A stretch of DNA of 11,101 bases from an uncultured Luteimonas sp. (GTDB lineage: Bacteria; Pseudomonadota; Gammaproteobacteria; Xanthomonadales; Xanthomonadaceae), in assembly GCA_938008415.1 (NCBI GenBank), contig CALLKI010000108.1:1-11101 (forward strand), in the 5' to 3' direction. A program made the translations under genes and the position numbers. Shown in pieces: positions 4,895-11,101 of this stretch. Position 1 is the first letter of the stretch; each line of letters starts with the position of its first letter. The notes below the pieces were generated by a model, which worked only from the letters and a program-made list of their open reading frames with translations, searched no databases and was not told the DNA's origin.

Positions 4895-6028
4895 ATGACG
4901 ATCCGAGAAATCTCCCCGCGTGAAGCGAGCCAGCGCATGCGGCAGGGCGCGCTCCTGGTCGACGTGCGCGAGGACCACGAGCGCGAACTCGGCATGGCCG
5001 AGGGCGCGATCGGCGTCGCGCGCGCGGAGCTGGAGGAAGCGCCGCACCGCTTCCTGCCGGACCGCGACGCGGAGATCCTGCTGATCTGCCAGAGCGGCGG
5101 GCGTTCGCGCCTTGCCGCGGAGTGCCTGCAGCGGCTGGGCTACTCGCGGGTGGCGTCGGTGCGCGGCGGCTCGGCGATGTGGCTGGCGGAAGGGCTGCCG
5201 TTCACAAAACCCGAGCCGAACGTGGACCACGATTTCCACGAGCGCTACTCGCGCCACCTGCGCCTGCCCGAAATCGGCGCGAAGGGACAGCGCAGGCTGG
5301 AGGCGGCAACCGTCCTGCTGGTCGGCGCAGGCGGCCTCGGCTCGCCGGTGGCGTTCTACCTCGCCGCCGCGGGCATCGGCCAGTTGCGCATCGCCGACGA
5401 CGACGCGGTGGACCGCAGCAACCTGCAGCGCCAGATCCTGCACGTGGACGCCGACGTGGGCATGCCCAAGGTCGAGTCGGCGGCGACGCGGCTGTCGGCG
5501 CTGAACCCGCGCGTCGAGGTCCAGCCGGTGGCCGAGCGCGTGACCTCGGAGAACATCGAGCGGCTGATGGCGGACGTGGACGTCGTGGTCGACGGCGGCG
5601 ACAACTTCCCGGTGCGCTACCTGCTCAACGACGCCTGCGTGAAGCTGCACAAGCCGCTGGTGTACGGTGCCGTGCACCGGTTCGAAGGGCAGGTGGGCGT
5701 GTTCGACGCGGGCCGCCAGCGCGGCGTGGCGCCGTGCTACCGCTGCCTGTTCCCGGAGCCGCCGGCGCCGGAGGATGCGCCCAATTGCAGCGAGGTCGGC
5801 GTGCTCGGCGTGCTGCCGGGCGTGATCGGCATGCTGCAGGCGACCGAGGCGCTGAAGCTGCTGCTTGGCCTGGGCGACCCGCTGGTCGGCCGCGTCCTGC
5901 ACTTCGATGCGCTGTCCATGCGCTTCCGCGAGACCCGGCTGCGCCCCGATCCCGACTGCCCGGTCTGCGCGTCGGGCAGGCCGTTCCCGGGCTACATCGA
6001 CTACGCCGCGTTCTGCGCCGGCGGCTGA
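4895..6028 (+). CDS. moeB: Rhodanese-MoeB/ThiF fusion, sulfur-carrier adenylyltransferase
   Basis: 377-residue cytoplasmic two-domain protein. Residues about 1-105 form a rhodanese domain with active loop C65-Q-S-G-G-R70, which would carry a persulfide. Residues about 113-377 form an E1-like MoeB/ThiF domain: ATP loop GAGGLGS (144-150), acidic DDD (168-170), DRSNLQRQ (173-180), GGDN (234-237), and zinc cysteine pairs C281-x2-C284 and C355-x2-C358. C298 (NCSEVGVLG) is a candidate thioester/sulfur cysteine. The E1 domain adenylates the C-terminal glycine of a ubiquitin-like carrier (MoaD, or ThiS-like), and the rhodanese domain could then supply sulfur. The domain order is opposite to eukaryotic MOCS3/Uba4. 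The start is ATG at 4895 because the upstream in-frame extension contains the promoter and has no conserved sequence. No moa/moe or thi genes are nearby, so MoaD versus ThiS specificity is unresolved. Confidence 0.9.
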   Translation: MTIREISPREASQRMRQGALLVDVREDHERELGMAEGAIGVARAELEEAPHRFLPDRDAEILLICQSGGRSRLAAECLQRLGYSRVASVRGGSAMWLAEGLPFTKPEPNVDHDFHERYSRHLRLPEIGAKGQRRLEAATVLLVGAGGLGSPVAFYLAAAGIGQLRIADDDAVDRSNLQRQILHVDADVGMPKVESAATRLSALNPRVEVQPVAERVTSENIERLMADVDVVVDGGDNFPVRYLLNDACVKLHKPLVYGAVHRFEGQVGVFDAGRQRGVAPCYRCLFPEPPAPEDAPNCSEVGVLGVLPGVIGMLQATEALKLLLGLGDPLVGRVLHFDALSMRFRETRLRPDPDCPVCASGRPFPGYIDYAAFCAGG

Positions 6029-6059
6029 GCCGCGCCGTGTGCCGGGGCGGCGGTTGGGC

Positions 6060-6065
6060 TACAGT
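6060..6065 (+). promoter_or_regulatory. Candidate -10 element of the DUF2272 gene
   Basis: TACAGT lies 20 nt before the ATG at 6086, in the 57-nt gap after the moeB fusion. It matches four of six consensus bases. Co-transcription with the fusion gene is an alternative. Confidence 0.25.
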
Positions 6066-6085
6066 CGCCACCGGGCCCACAGCGG

Positions 6086-7144
6086 ATGCGCTGCATGGCA
6101 AGGCGGTTCGCGATTGCACTGGCCATTGCACTGGCCCTGGCCGTCCTCCCGGCACTGGCGCCTCCGGCGCGTGCCGCCGATCCCTGTCCGCTGCTGCGCG
6201 CCGCGGCGGATGCGCCGGACGTGGCCACGCGGATCGCCGCGGCGGCCTGCGAGGAACACCAGCTCTGGTTCCGGCCGTTCATCGACGCCGACGGCCGCAT
6301 CGCCGCCTCGCGCGTGCGCGAGGCCGAAAACGCGCTGCTGGCCAACGGCCAGCCCGCCTGGGCCCGCGTGCTCGACTACTGGCGCGGCAGCGGCCTGCTC
6401 GGCCGCACGCCGGCGGCGGGCATGTGCGAGGTGGTCGTGCCGGGTTCGGCGCCGGCCTCGTGCCGCGCCTTCGTGGTGGACACGCCGTGGTCGGCGGCGT
6501 TCGTCTCCTGGGTGATGCGGCGCGCGCAGGTGCCCGGGTATGACGGTTCGGGCAGCCACCTCGACTACGTGCGCCGCGCCTACCGCGACCCGTCCGGCAG
6601 CGCCTACCGCGTGCTGCACCCGCTGGCGGCCAGGCCTGCGCGCGGCGACCTGCTGTGCTACGTGCGGGTGCCGTCGCGCGTGTACGGCTTCGAAGGCGTG
6701 ATGGCGCAGCTGGCCGGCGGCAACGGCGGCGGGCTGGCGATGCACTGCGACGTGGTGGTGGCCACGAACCCGGACGGCGACGGGCTGGCGTACCTCGTCG
6801 GTGGCAACGTGTTCGACGGGGTCACCATGCGCCTGTTGCGGCTCGATGCCACGGGCCGCTTCGCCGGCCTGCCGCTGCGCGGGCAGGACAGCCCGGAATG
6901 CACGCCCGACACCCCGGCCGGCTGCAACGCCAACCGCCAGGACTGGGCGGTGCTGCTGCAGCTGCGTCCGCAGCAGGAACTGGCCTCGCTGGCGCCGCCG
7001 CCGGCGTGGTGGCCGCCGGCCCCGACCGCGCCACCGCGGCCGCAGGGCTGCTGCGTGCTGTGTGTGGTCGGCTCCGGCGTGCCGCGCTGTCCCCGGGAGC
7101 AGCCGCCCGCGGCCCCGGAACCGCCGGCCGACGGTGGTCAGTGA
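6086..7144 (+). CDS. Exported DUF2272-family protein
   Basis: 352 residues from ATG 6086; ATG 6095 is equally possible, and neither has a good Shine-Dalgarno. A signal peptide is clear (MARRFAIALAIALALAV, cleavage near ARA|ADP at about 30), so the product is probably periplasmic. The body contains the DUF2272 signature TPWSAAFVSWVMRRAQVPGY (133-152) with SHLDY (157-161), then GDLLCY (187-192) and MHCDVVV (219-225). This order resembles CHAP/NlpC-type peptidoglycan hydrolases (WCAAFV, GDLV, histidine), but serine 136 stands where the catalytic cysteine would be; the family assignment is from memory and the CHAP link is inference. The end is proline-rich with the cysteine cluster GCCVLCVVGSGVPRC (321-335). 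The stop codon overlaps that of the convergent DUF1244 gene. Function unknown; a cell-wall role is a guess. Confidence 0.82.
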   Translation: MRCMARRFAIALAIALALAVLPALAPPARAADPCPLLRAAADAPDVATRIAAAACEEHQLWFRPFIDADGRIAASRVREAENALLANGQPAWARVLDYWRGSGLLGRTPAAGMCEVVVPGSAPASCRAFVVDTPWSAAFVSWVMRRAQVPGYDGSGSHLDYVRRAYRDPSGSAYRVLHPLAARPARGDLLCYVRVPSRVYGFEGVMAQLAGGNGGGLAMHCDVVVATNPDGDGLAYLVGGNVFDGVTMRLLRLDATGRFAGLPLRGQDSPECTPDTPAGCNANRQDWAVLLQLRPQQELASLAPPPAWWPPAPTAPPRPQGCCVLCVVGSGVPRCPREQPPAAPEPPADGGQ

Positions 7145-7443
7145 CCGCGGCGCGCGGCCTCGAAGGCCGCCAGCTGCTCGGGCGTGGCTTCCTTCTGGTG
7201 CTTCGCCTTCCACCCGGCGAAGGGCTCGCCGTAGATCCGCTCGCGGGCCTCGTCCTTCGACAGCTCGATGCCGCGTTCGGCCGCCGCCTCGCGGTACCAG
7301 TCGGCCAGGCAGTTGCGGCAGAAGCCGGCGAGGATCATCAGGTCGATGTTCTGCACGTCCGGGCGTTCCTCGACCAGGTGCCGGCGCAGGCGGCGGAACA
7401 CCGCGGCCTCGATGTGCAGCAGGTCGGACTCGGACAGGGACAT
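7138..7443 (-). CDS. DUF1244-family small protein
   Basis: 101-residue soluble protein. The central block VQNIDLMILAGFCRNCLADW followed by YREAAAERGIELSKDEARERIYG is the hallmark of DUF1244, a conserved family of about 100 residues with no established role. It holds a C-x2-C pair (CRNC), and the rest is charged and helical (EAAVFRRLRRHL). The start is set at ATG 7443, which has GGAGG 9 nt upstream (minus strand); a longer in-frame reading to 7629 overlaps folD and is arginine-rich without conservation. The length matches the family. The last 7 nt overlap the end of the DUF2272 gene on the other strand. It is divergent from folD across 89 bp. Confidence 0.9.
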   Translation of the reverse strand: MSLSESDLLHIEAAVFRRLRRHLVEERPDVQNIDLMILAGFCRNCLADWYREAAAERGIELSKDEARERIYGEPFAGWKAKHQKEATPEQLAAFEAARRGH

Positions 7444-7474
7444 GGCAAGGCACCTCCGGATGCGGGGGAGGGCC

Positions 7475-7480
7475 ATGATA
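7475..7480 (-). promoter_or_regulatory. Candidate -10 element of the DUF1244 gene
   Basis: The minus strand reads TATCAT, five of six consensus bases, 31 nt before the ATG, which gives a leader of about 25 nt that includes the GGAGG ribosome site. No good -35 at 16-18 nt spacing. Confidence 0.4.
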
Positions 7481-7495
7481 CGGGCGGCGGCGTGA

Positions 7496-7501
7496 GACAA
7501 T
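7496..7501 (+). promoter_or_regulatory. Candidate -10 element of folD
   Basis: GACAAT lies 31 nt before the folD ATG. The implied leader of about 25 nt is C-rich and lacks a Shine-Dalgarno motif. The element is 15 bp from the oppositely oriented -10 of the DUF1244 gene. Confidence 0.4.
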
Positions 7502-7532
7502 ATCCGGCCCGCCTTCGCCTCCCTCCGCACCG

Positions 7533-8399
7533 ATGACCGCACGGATCCTCGACGGCAAGCGCATTGCCGATGCCCTGCTGGACCAGCTCCGCCTGCGCGT
7601 GGACGCGCGCGTGGCCGCAGGCCTGCCACGGCCGGGCCTGGCCGTGGTGCTGGTGGGCAACGACCCGGCCTCGCAGGCCTACGTCCGCAACAAGCGCCGC
7701 GCGGCGGAGAAGGTGGGCATCCGCTCCTTCGACTTCGACCTGCCCGCGGGCACCACCGAGGCCGAGCTGCTCGACCTGATCGACCGGCTCAACGCCGATC
7801 CCGAGGTCCACGGCATCCTGGTGCAACTGCCGCTGCCGGGCATCCCGGACGCCAGCCGGCTGATCCACCGCATCGACCCGCGCAAGGACGTGGACGGCTT
7901 CCACCCGGAGAACGTCGGCCACCTCGCGCTGCGCCAGTTCGGGCTGCGGCCGTGCACCCCGCGCGGCATCACCACGCTGCTGGCTTACACCGACCAGCCG
8001 GTGCGCGGGCGCAGCGCCACCATCGTCGGCGTCAGCAACCACGTCGGCCGGCCGATGGCGCTGGAGCTGCTGATCGCCGGCTGCACGGTGACCTGCTGCC
8101 ACCGCTTCACCCCGCGCGAGGTGCTGCAGCGGCACGTGGGCGAGGCCGACATCCTGGTGGTGGCGGTCGGCAAGCCGGGCCTGATCCCCGGCGAATGGGT
8201 CAAGCCGGGCGCGGTCGTCATCGACGTGGGCATCAACCGGCTGGAGGACGGCCGCCTGACCGGCGACGTGCAGTTCGAGAAGGCCGCCGAGCGCGCCAGC
8301 TGGATCACCCCGGTGCCGGGCGGGGTGGGGCCGATGACCGTGGCCACCCTGATGCAGAACACCATCGAGGCCGCCGAGGCGGCCGAGCGGCGGGGCTGA
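7533..8399 (+). CDS. folD: Methylenetetrahydrofolate dehydrogenase/cyclohydrolase
   Basis: 288-residue cytoplasmic bifunctional enzyme. It oxidises 5,10-methylene-THF to methenyl-THF with NADP+ and hydrolyses that to 10-formyl-THF, the formyl donor for purine synthesis and initiator tRNA. The length matches E. coli FolD, and the key residues fall at the same positions: Y50 and K54 in YVRNKRRA, Q98 in GILVQLPLP, and D121 in KDVDGFHPENVG. Further signatures are PCTPRGI (140-146), the Rossmann loop GVSNHVGRPMALELL (166-180), AVGKPGLIPG, DVGINR and ITPVPGGVGPMTVATLMQNT (258-277). ATG at 7533 gives the standard N-terminus MTARILDGK; no ribosome site is seen. It is divergent from the DUF1244 gene and followed, after a 353-nt repeat-filled gap, by guaB, another purine-pathway gene. 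Confidence 0.98.
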   Translation: MTARILDGKRIADALLDQLRLRVDARVAAGLPRPGLAVVLVGNDPASQAYVRNKRRAAEKVGIRSFDFDLPAGTTEAELLDLIDRLNADPEVHGILVQLPLPGIPDASRLIHRIDPRKDVDGFHPENVGHLALRQFGLRPCTPRGITTLLAYTDQPVRGRSATIVGVSNHVGRPMALELLIAGCTVTCCHRFTPREVLQRHVGEADILVVAVGKPGLIPGEWVKPGAVVIDVGINRLEDGRLTGDVQFEKAAERASWITPVPGGVGPMTVATLMQNTIEAAEAAERRG

Positions 8400-8423
8400 A
8401 CCCGCCCGGCCCGGAGTTCCCGC

Positions 8424-8632
8424 CGCCCCCCTCCTGCACCTCCCCCCGCAAGCGGGGGGAGGAACACGGCCCACTCCCCCCACGGGCGGGGTGGGGCAGG
8501 TGGCCTGCTCCTCCGCAGGCGGGGACGCTTTTTTCTCCCTCCCCCGCGTGCGGGGGAGGGTTGGGGTGGGGGGTGAAACGCCGGCAGCATATGGACTGCC
8601 GCTCCTGCGCCTGCCTCTGCAAGCGGGGAAGG
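8424..8632. repeat. Array of alternating C/G-rich palindromes (array 2)
   Basis: Five units in alternating order. Unit D (8439-8462) is identical to unit C of array 1, with the 15 bases before it identical but for one. Unit E (about 8473-8496) looks like a collapsed B-type unit with its GGGGTGGGG tail. Unit F (8503-8520) is a decayed GCAAGC-type unit. Unit G (8537-8560) is a perfect 11-bp stem CCCTCCCCCGC/GCGGGGGAGGG followed by TTGGGGTGGGGGG. The last unit (8602-8632) is a decayed C-type copy (CTCCTGCGCCTGCCTCTGC, then AAGCGGGG). The G unit, tail, spacer and last unit align with B, tail, spacer and C of array 1. Confidence 0.75.
8503..8534 (+). terminator. Possible folD terminator
   Basis: GCCTGC (8503-8508) and GCAGGC (8515-8520) pair around the loop TCCTCC. 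The stem is followed, after 8 nt, by six T (8529-8534). The gap between stem and T-run is longer than ideal. It is the only hairpin plus T-run after folD. Confidence 0.4.
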
Positions 8633-8715
8633 CGTCCCGGTGCTGACGGGCAAAGGGGACCTGCCTGTGCCTTGTGCGCACGGCCCCCGCGCACCCGGGA
8701 TGGCCCGTCCCCGGG

Positions 8716-8721
8716 TACAAT
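8716..8721 (+). promoter_or_regulatory. Candidate -10 element of guaB, with an adjoining dyad
   Basis: TACAAT matches five of six consensus bases and lies 31 nt before the guaB ATG. Immediately upstream, two copies of CCCGGG (8694-8699 and 8710-8715) form a dyad spanning the -35 to -10 region. This could be a repressor site, or simply GC-rich sequence. Confidence 0.45.
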
Positions 8722-8752
8722 TACGTGCTTCCCCACCTCACCGGGACCGCCG

Positions 8753-10210
8753 ATGCTCCGCATCCAGGGTGAAGCACTGACCTACGACGACGTCTCGCTC
8801 GTCCCCGCGCATTCCACCGTCCTGCCCAAGGACGTCTCCCTCGCCACCAACCTCACCCGCTCGCTGCGCCTGAACCTGCCGATCGTCTCGGCGGCGATGG
8901 ACACCGTGACCGAGGCGCGGCTGGCCATCGCCATGGCCCAGCTCGGCGGCATCGGCATCATCCACAAGAACATGAGCGCCGAGCGCCAGGCCGACGAAGT
9001 CCGCCAGGTGAAGAACTTCGAGGCCGGCGTGATCCGCGAGCCGTTCACCGTCAGCCCGACGACCACGATCGGCGAGGTGCTCCGGCTCACCCGCGAGCGC
9101 CGGATCTCGGGCGTGCCGGTGGTGGAGGACGGCAAGCTCGTCGGCATCGTCACCGGGCGCGACATGCGCTTCGAGAAGAAGCTCGACGACCCGGTGAAGA
9201 ACATCATGACCCGCAAGGAAAAGCTGGTCACGGTGAAGGAGGGCGCCAGCGACGAGGAAGTCATCAACCTGTTCCACAGGCACCGCATCGAGAAGGTGCT
9301 CGTGGTCAACGACGACTTCGAGCTGCGCGGCCTGATCACGGTCAAGGACATCCAGAAGAAGTCCGACAACCCCAATGCCGCCTATGACGGCGACGGCCAG
9401 CTCCTGGTCGGCGCCGCGGTCGGCGTGGGTGGCGACACCGAGCGCCGCGTCGAGCTGCTGGTCGAGGCCGGCGTGGACGTGATCGTGGTGGACACCGCGC
9501 ACGGCCACTCGCAGGGCGTGATCGAGCGCGTGGCCTGGGTGAAGAAGCGTTTCCCGAAGGTGCAGGTGATCGGCGGCAACATCGTCACCGGCGACGCCGC
9601 GCTGGCGCTGATGGACGCCGGCGCCGACGCGGTGAAGGTGGGCGTGGGCCCCGGCTCGATCTGCACCACCCGCATCGTCGCCGGCGTGGGCGTGCCGCAG
9701 GTCACCGCCATCGACATGGTGGCCAGCGCACTGCAGGACCGCATCCCGCTGATCGCCGACGGCGGCATCCGCTACTCCGGCGACATCGGCAAGGCCATCG
9801 CCGCCGGCGCGTCCGCGGTGATGATCGGCGGCCTGTTCGCGGGTACCGAGGAAAGCCCGGGCGAGATCGAGCTGTTCCAGGGCCGCAGCTACAAGAGCTA
9901 CCGCGGCATGGGCTCGCTCGGCGCGATGGAGAAGGGGTCCAAGGACCGCTACTTCCAGGATGCCAGCGACGCCGACAAGCTCGTGCCCGAGGGCATCGAG
10001 GGCCGCGTGCCATACCGTGGCCCGCTGGCGAACGTGGTCCACCAGCTGGCCGGTGGCCTGCGCGCGACCATGGGCTACGTCGGCTGCGCCACGATCGAGG
10101 AAATGCGCAGGAAGCCGCAGTTCGTGAAGATCACCGGCGCCGGCCAGCGCGAGAGCCACGTGCACGACGTGCAGATCACCAAGGAACCGCCGAACTACCG
10201 GCTCGGATGA
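8753..10210 (+). CDS. guaB: Inosine-5'-monophosphate dehydrogenase
   Basis: 485-residue cytoplasmic enzyme that oxidises IMP to XMP with NAD+, the committed step of guanine nucleotide synthesis. It is a TIM barrel interrupted by a pair of CBS domains (about 95-205: SGVPVVEDGKLVGIVTGRD and VLVVNDDFELRGLITVKDI), which in this family bind nucleotides. Catalytic parts: GPGSICTTR (299-307) with nucleophile C304, ADGGIR (335-340), GMGSLGAM (385-392), and the flap KDRYFQ, whose R399-Y400 is the usual Arg-Tyr dyad. Length is normal. ATG at 8753, with GGGA 6 nt upstream, gives the standard MLRIQGEALTYDDVSLVP start. guaA follows after 109 nt on the same strand, as in many guaBA operons. Its own promoter (TACAAT) is likely. 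Confidence 0.99.
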   Translation: MLRIQGEALTYDDVSLVPAHSTVLPKDVSLATNLTRSLRLNLPIVSAAMDTVTEARLAIAMAQLGGIGIIHKNMSAERQADEVRQVKNFEAGVIREPFTVSPTTTIGEVLRLTRERRISGVPVVEDGKLVGIVTGRDMRFEKKLDDPVKNIMTRKEKLVTVKEGASDEEVINLFHRHRIEKVLVVNDDFELRGLITVKDIQKKSDNPNAAYDGDGQLLVGAAVGVGGDTERRVELLVEAGVDVIVVDTAHGHSQGVIERVAWVKKRFPKVQVIGGNIVTGDAALALMDAGADAVKVGVGPGSICTTRIVAGVGVPQVTAIDMVASALQDRIPLIADGGIRYSGDIGKAIAAGASAVMIGGLFAGTEESPGEIELFQGRSYKSYRGMGSLGAMEKGSKDRYFQDASDADKLVPEGIEGRVPYRGPLANVVHQLAGGLRATMGYVGCATIEEMRRKPQFVKITGAGQRESHVHDVQITKEPPNYRLG

Positions 10211-10222
10211 GCGTCCCGCGTG

Positions 10223-10246
10223 GCGGCGTCCCGGCCGGGGCGCCGC
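10223..10246. other. GC-rich hairpin between guaB and guaA
   Basis: A 10-bp stem with one G-T wobble (arms 10223-10232 and 10237-10246) is capped by the loop GGCC, 12 nt after the guaB stop. No T-run follows, so it more likely affects transcript stability or partial termination within guaBA than full termination. Confidence 0.4.
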
Positions 10247-10319
10247 ACCCGGCGCGCACCCGGCCACGGACGGCGACCAGCCCCCAGAACCCGACAGGAA
10301 CGCCGAGCGGCGGCTGCCG

Positions 10320-11101
10320 ATGACCGACATCCACAGCGACAAGATCCTCATCCTCGACTTCGGCGCGCAGTACACCCAGCTGATCGCCCGCCGCATCCGC
10401 GAGATCGGCGTGTACTGCGAGATCTGGGCCTGGGACCACGACCCGGCGGAGATCGCCGCCTTCGGCGCGAAGGGCATCATCCTCTCCGGTGGCCCCGAAT
10501 CCACCACGGTCGAAGGCTCGCCGCGCGCGCCGCGCGAGGTGTTCGACGCCGGCGTGCCGGTGCTCGGCATCTGCTACGGCATGCAGACCATGGCCGTGCA
10601 GCTGGGCGGCGCCACCGAGGCCGCCGACCAGCGCGAGTTCGGCCACGCCGAGGTGGAAGTGGTCAGGGCCGACGCGCTGTTCGCCGGGCTCACCGACCAC
10701 CCGGGCGCGCACCGGCTCGACGTGTGGATGAGCCACGGCGACCACGTCTCGCGGGTACCGCCGGGTTTCGCCGTCACCGCCATCACCGAGCGCATCCCGG
10801 TCGCCGCCATGGCGAACGCGGAGAAGCGCTGGTACGGCGTGCAGTTCCACCCCGAGGTCACGCACACGAAGCAGGGCACGCAGCTGCTGCGCCGCTTCGT
10901 GGTGGACATCTGCGGCTGCCGCACGCTGTGGACCGCGGCCAACATCATCGAGGACCAGATCGCGCGCGTGCGCGAGCAGGTCGGCAGCGACGAGGTCATC
11001 CTCGGCCTGTCCGGCGGCGTGGATTCCTCGGTGGTGGCCGCGCTGCTGCACCGTGCGATCGGCGACCAGCTCACCTGCGTGTTCGTCGACACCGGCCTGT
11101 T
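10320..11101 (+). CDS. guaA: GMP synthase (glutamine-hydrolysing), 5' part
   Basis: First 260 residues; the gene runs off the window. The enzyme aminates XMP to GMP with ATP and glutamine, acting directly after GuaB. The N-terminal class I glutamine amidotransferase domain (about 8-195) shows LDFGAQYTQLIARRIRE, the nucleophile C85 in GICYGMQ, and the partners H177 and E179 in FHPEV. The ATP-pyrophosphatase domain begins at about 205, with the P-loop SGGVDSS (231-237) and VFVDTGL at the edge. ATG at 10320 gives the standard N-terminus MTDIHSDKILILDFG; no strong ribosome site lies nearby. It is on the same strand as guaB, 109 nt downstream, with a hairpin but no obvious promoter between them, so an operon is likely. 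The missing part should hold the rest of the synthetase and the dimerisation domain. Confidence 0.98.
   Translation, partial: MTDIHSDKILILDFGAQYTQLIARRIREIGVYCEIWAWDHDPAEIAAFGAKGIILSGGPESTTVEGSPRAPREVFDAGVPVLGICYGMQTMAVQLGGATEAADQREFGHAEVEVVRADALFAGLTDHPGAHRLDVWMSHGDHVSRVPPGFAVTAITERIPVAAMANAEKRWYGVQFHPEVTHTKQGTQLLRRFVVDICGCRTLWTAANIIEDQIARVREQVGSDEVILGLSGGVDSSVVAALLHRAIGDQLTCVFVDTGL

Larger units (their letters stand above)
8400..8752. other. Gene-free gap between folD and guaB
   Basis: 353 bases without a credible gene. 8424-8632 is filled by a hairpin-repeat array (separate entry), including a possible folD terminator at 8503-8534. 8640-8690 shows nothing recognisable. 8694-8721 holds the likely guaB promoter with a CCCGGG dyad. 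A frame stays open from 7952 into guaB, but this reflects high GC content, not a longer GuaB. Confidence 0.7.

Noticed and set aside
7952..8752. Possible 267-residue N-terminal extension of GuaB
   Set aside because: It is a shadow of folD plus translated hairpin repeats. IMPDH starts at MLRIQGEALTYDD, which has its own ribosome site and -10.

Overview
The window reads as an ordinary stretch of chromosome from a very GC-rich gammaproteobacterium, most likely of the Xanthomonadaceae/Lysobacteraceae (Xanthomonas, Lysobacter, Luteimonas type). This placement is inference. It rests on the strong G/C bias at third codon positions, the LysR regulator whose N-terminus reads (M)QDLNDLYYFAMVVEHGGF, the E. 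coli-like FolD, GuaB and GuaA, and C/G-rich palindromic repeats in the intergenic gaps. No phage gene, transposase, CRISPR array, toxin-antitoxin pair or defence gene is visible.

Layout, left to right. 1-242 (-): 5' part of a gene for an exported protein of unknown family. 390-1037 (-): tonB, divergent from serS (1162-2490, +). 2491-2826: gene-free gap between convergent genes, with a stem-loop and three C/G-rich hairpins. 2827-3405 (-): FMN-dependent NADH-azoreductase, divergent from a LysR regulator (3513-4523, +); the 107-bp gap holds a plausible LysR box and sigma70 promoter. 4541-4630 (+): tRNA-Ser(TGA). 4631-4894: structured gap. 4895-6028 (+): rhodanese-MoeB/ThiF fusion. 6086-7144 (+): exported DUF2272 protein, whose stop overlaps that of a convergent DUF1244 protein (7138-7443, -). 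7533-8399 (+): folD. 8400-8752: second hairpin-repeat array. 8753-10210 (+): guaB. 10320-end (+): guaA, cut by the window edge.

Functional links. guaB and guaA encode consecutive steps from IMP to GMP, and folD supplies one-carbon folates used in purine synthesis, so the right third is a nucleotide and one-carbon block. The azoreductase/LysR pair looks like a classic divergently controlled detoxification module. The other genes are housekeeping or conserved-hypothetical singletons. Most appear to have their own promoter, with a recognisable AT-rich -10 hexamer (GATAAT, TACAAT, GACAAT, TATCAT) about 8 to 45 nt before the start codon.

No clearly new biological system was found. The points most worth checking are the rhodanese-first MoeB fusion, a zinc-finger-like tail on the LysR protein, two intergenic arrays of alternating hairpins built on one plan, and a CHAP-like motif in the DUF2272 protein in which serine stands where cysteine is expected.
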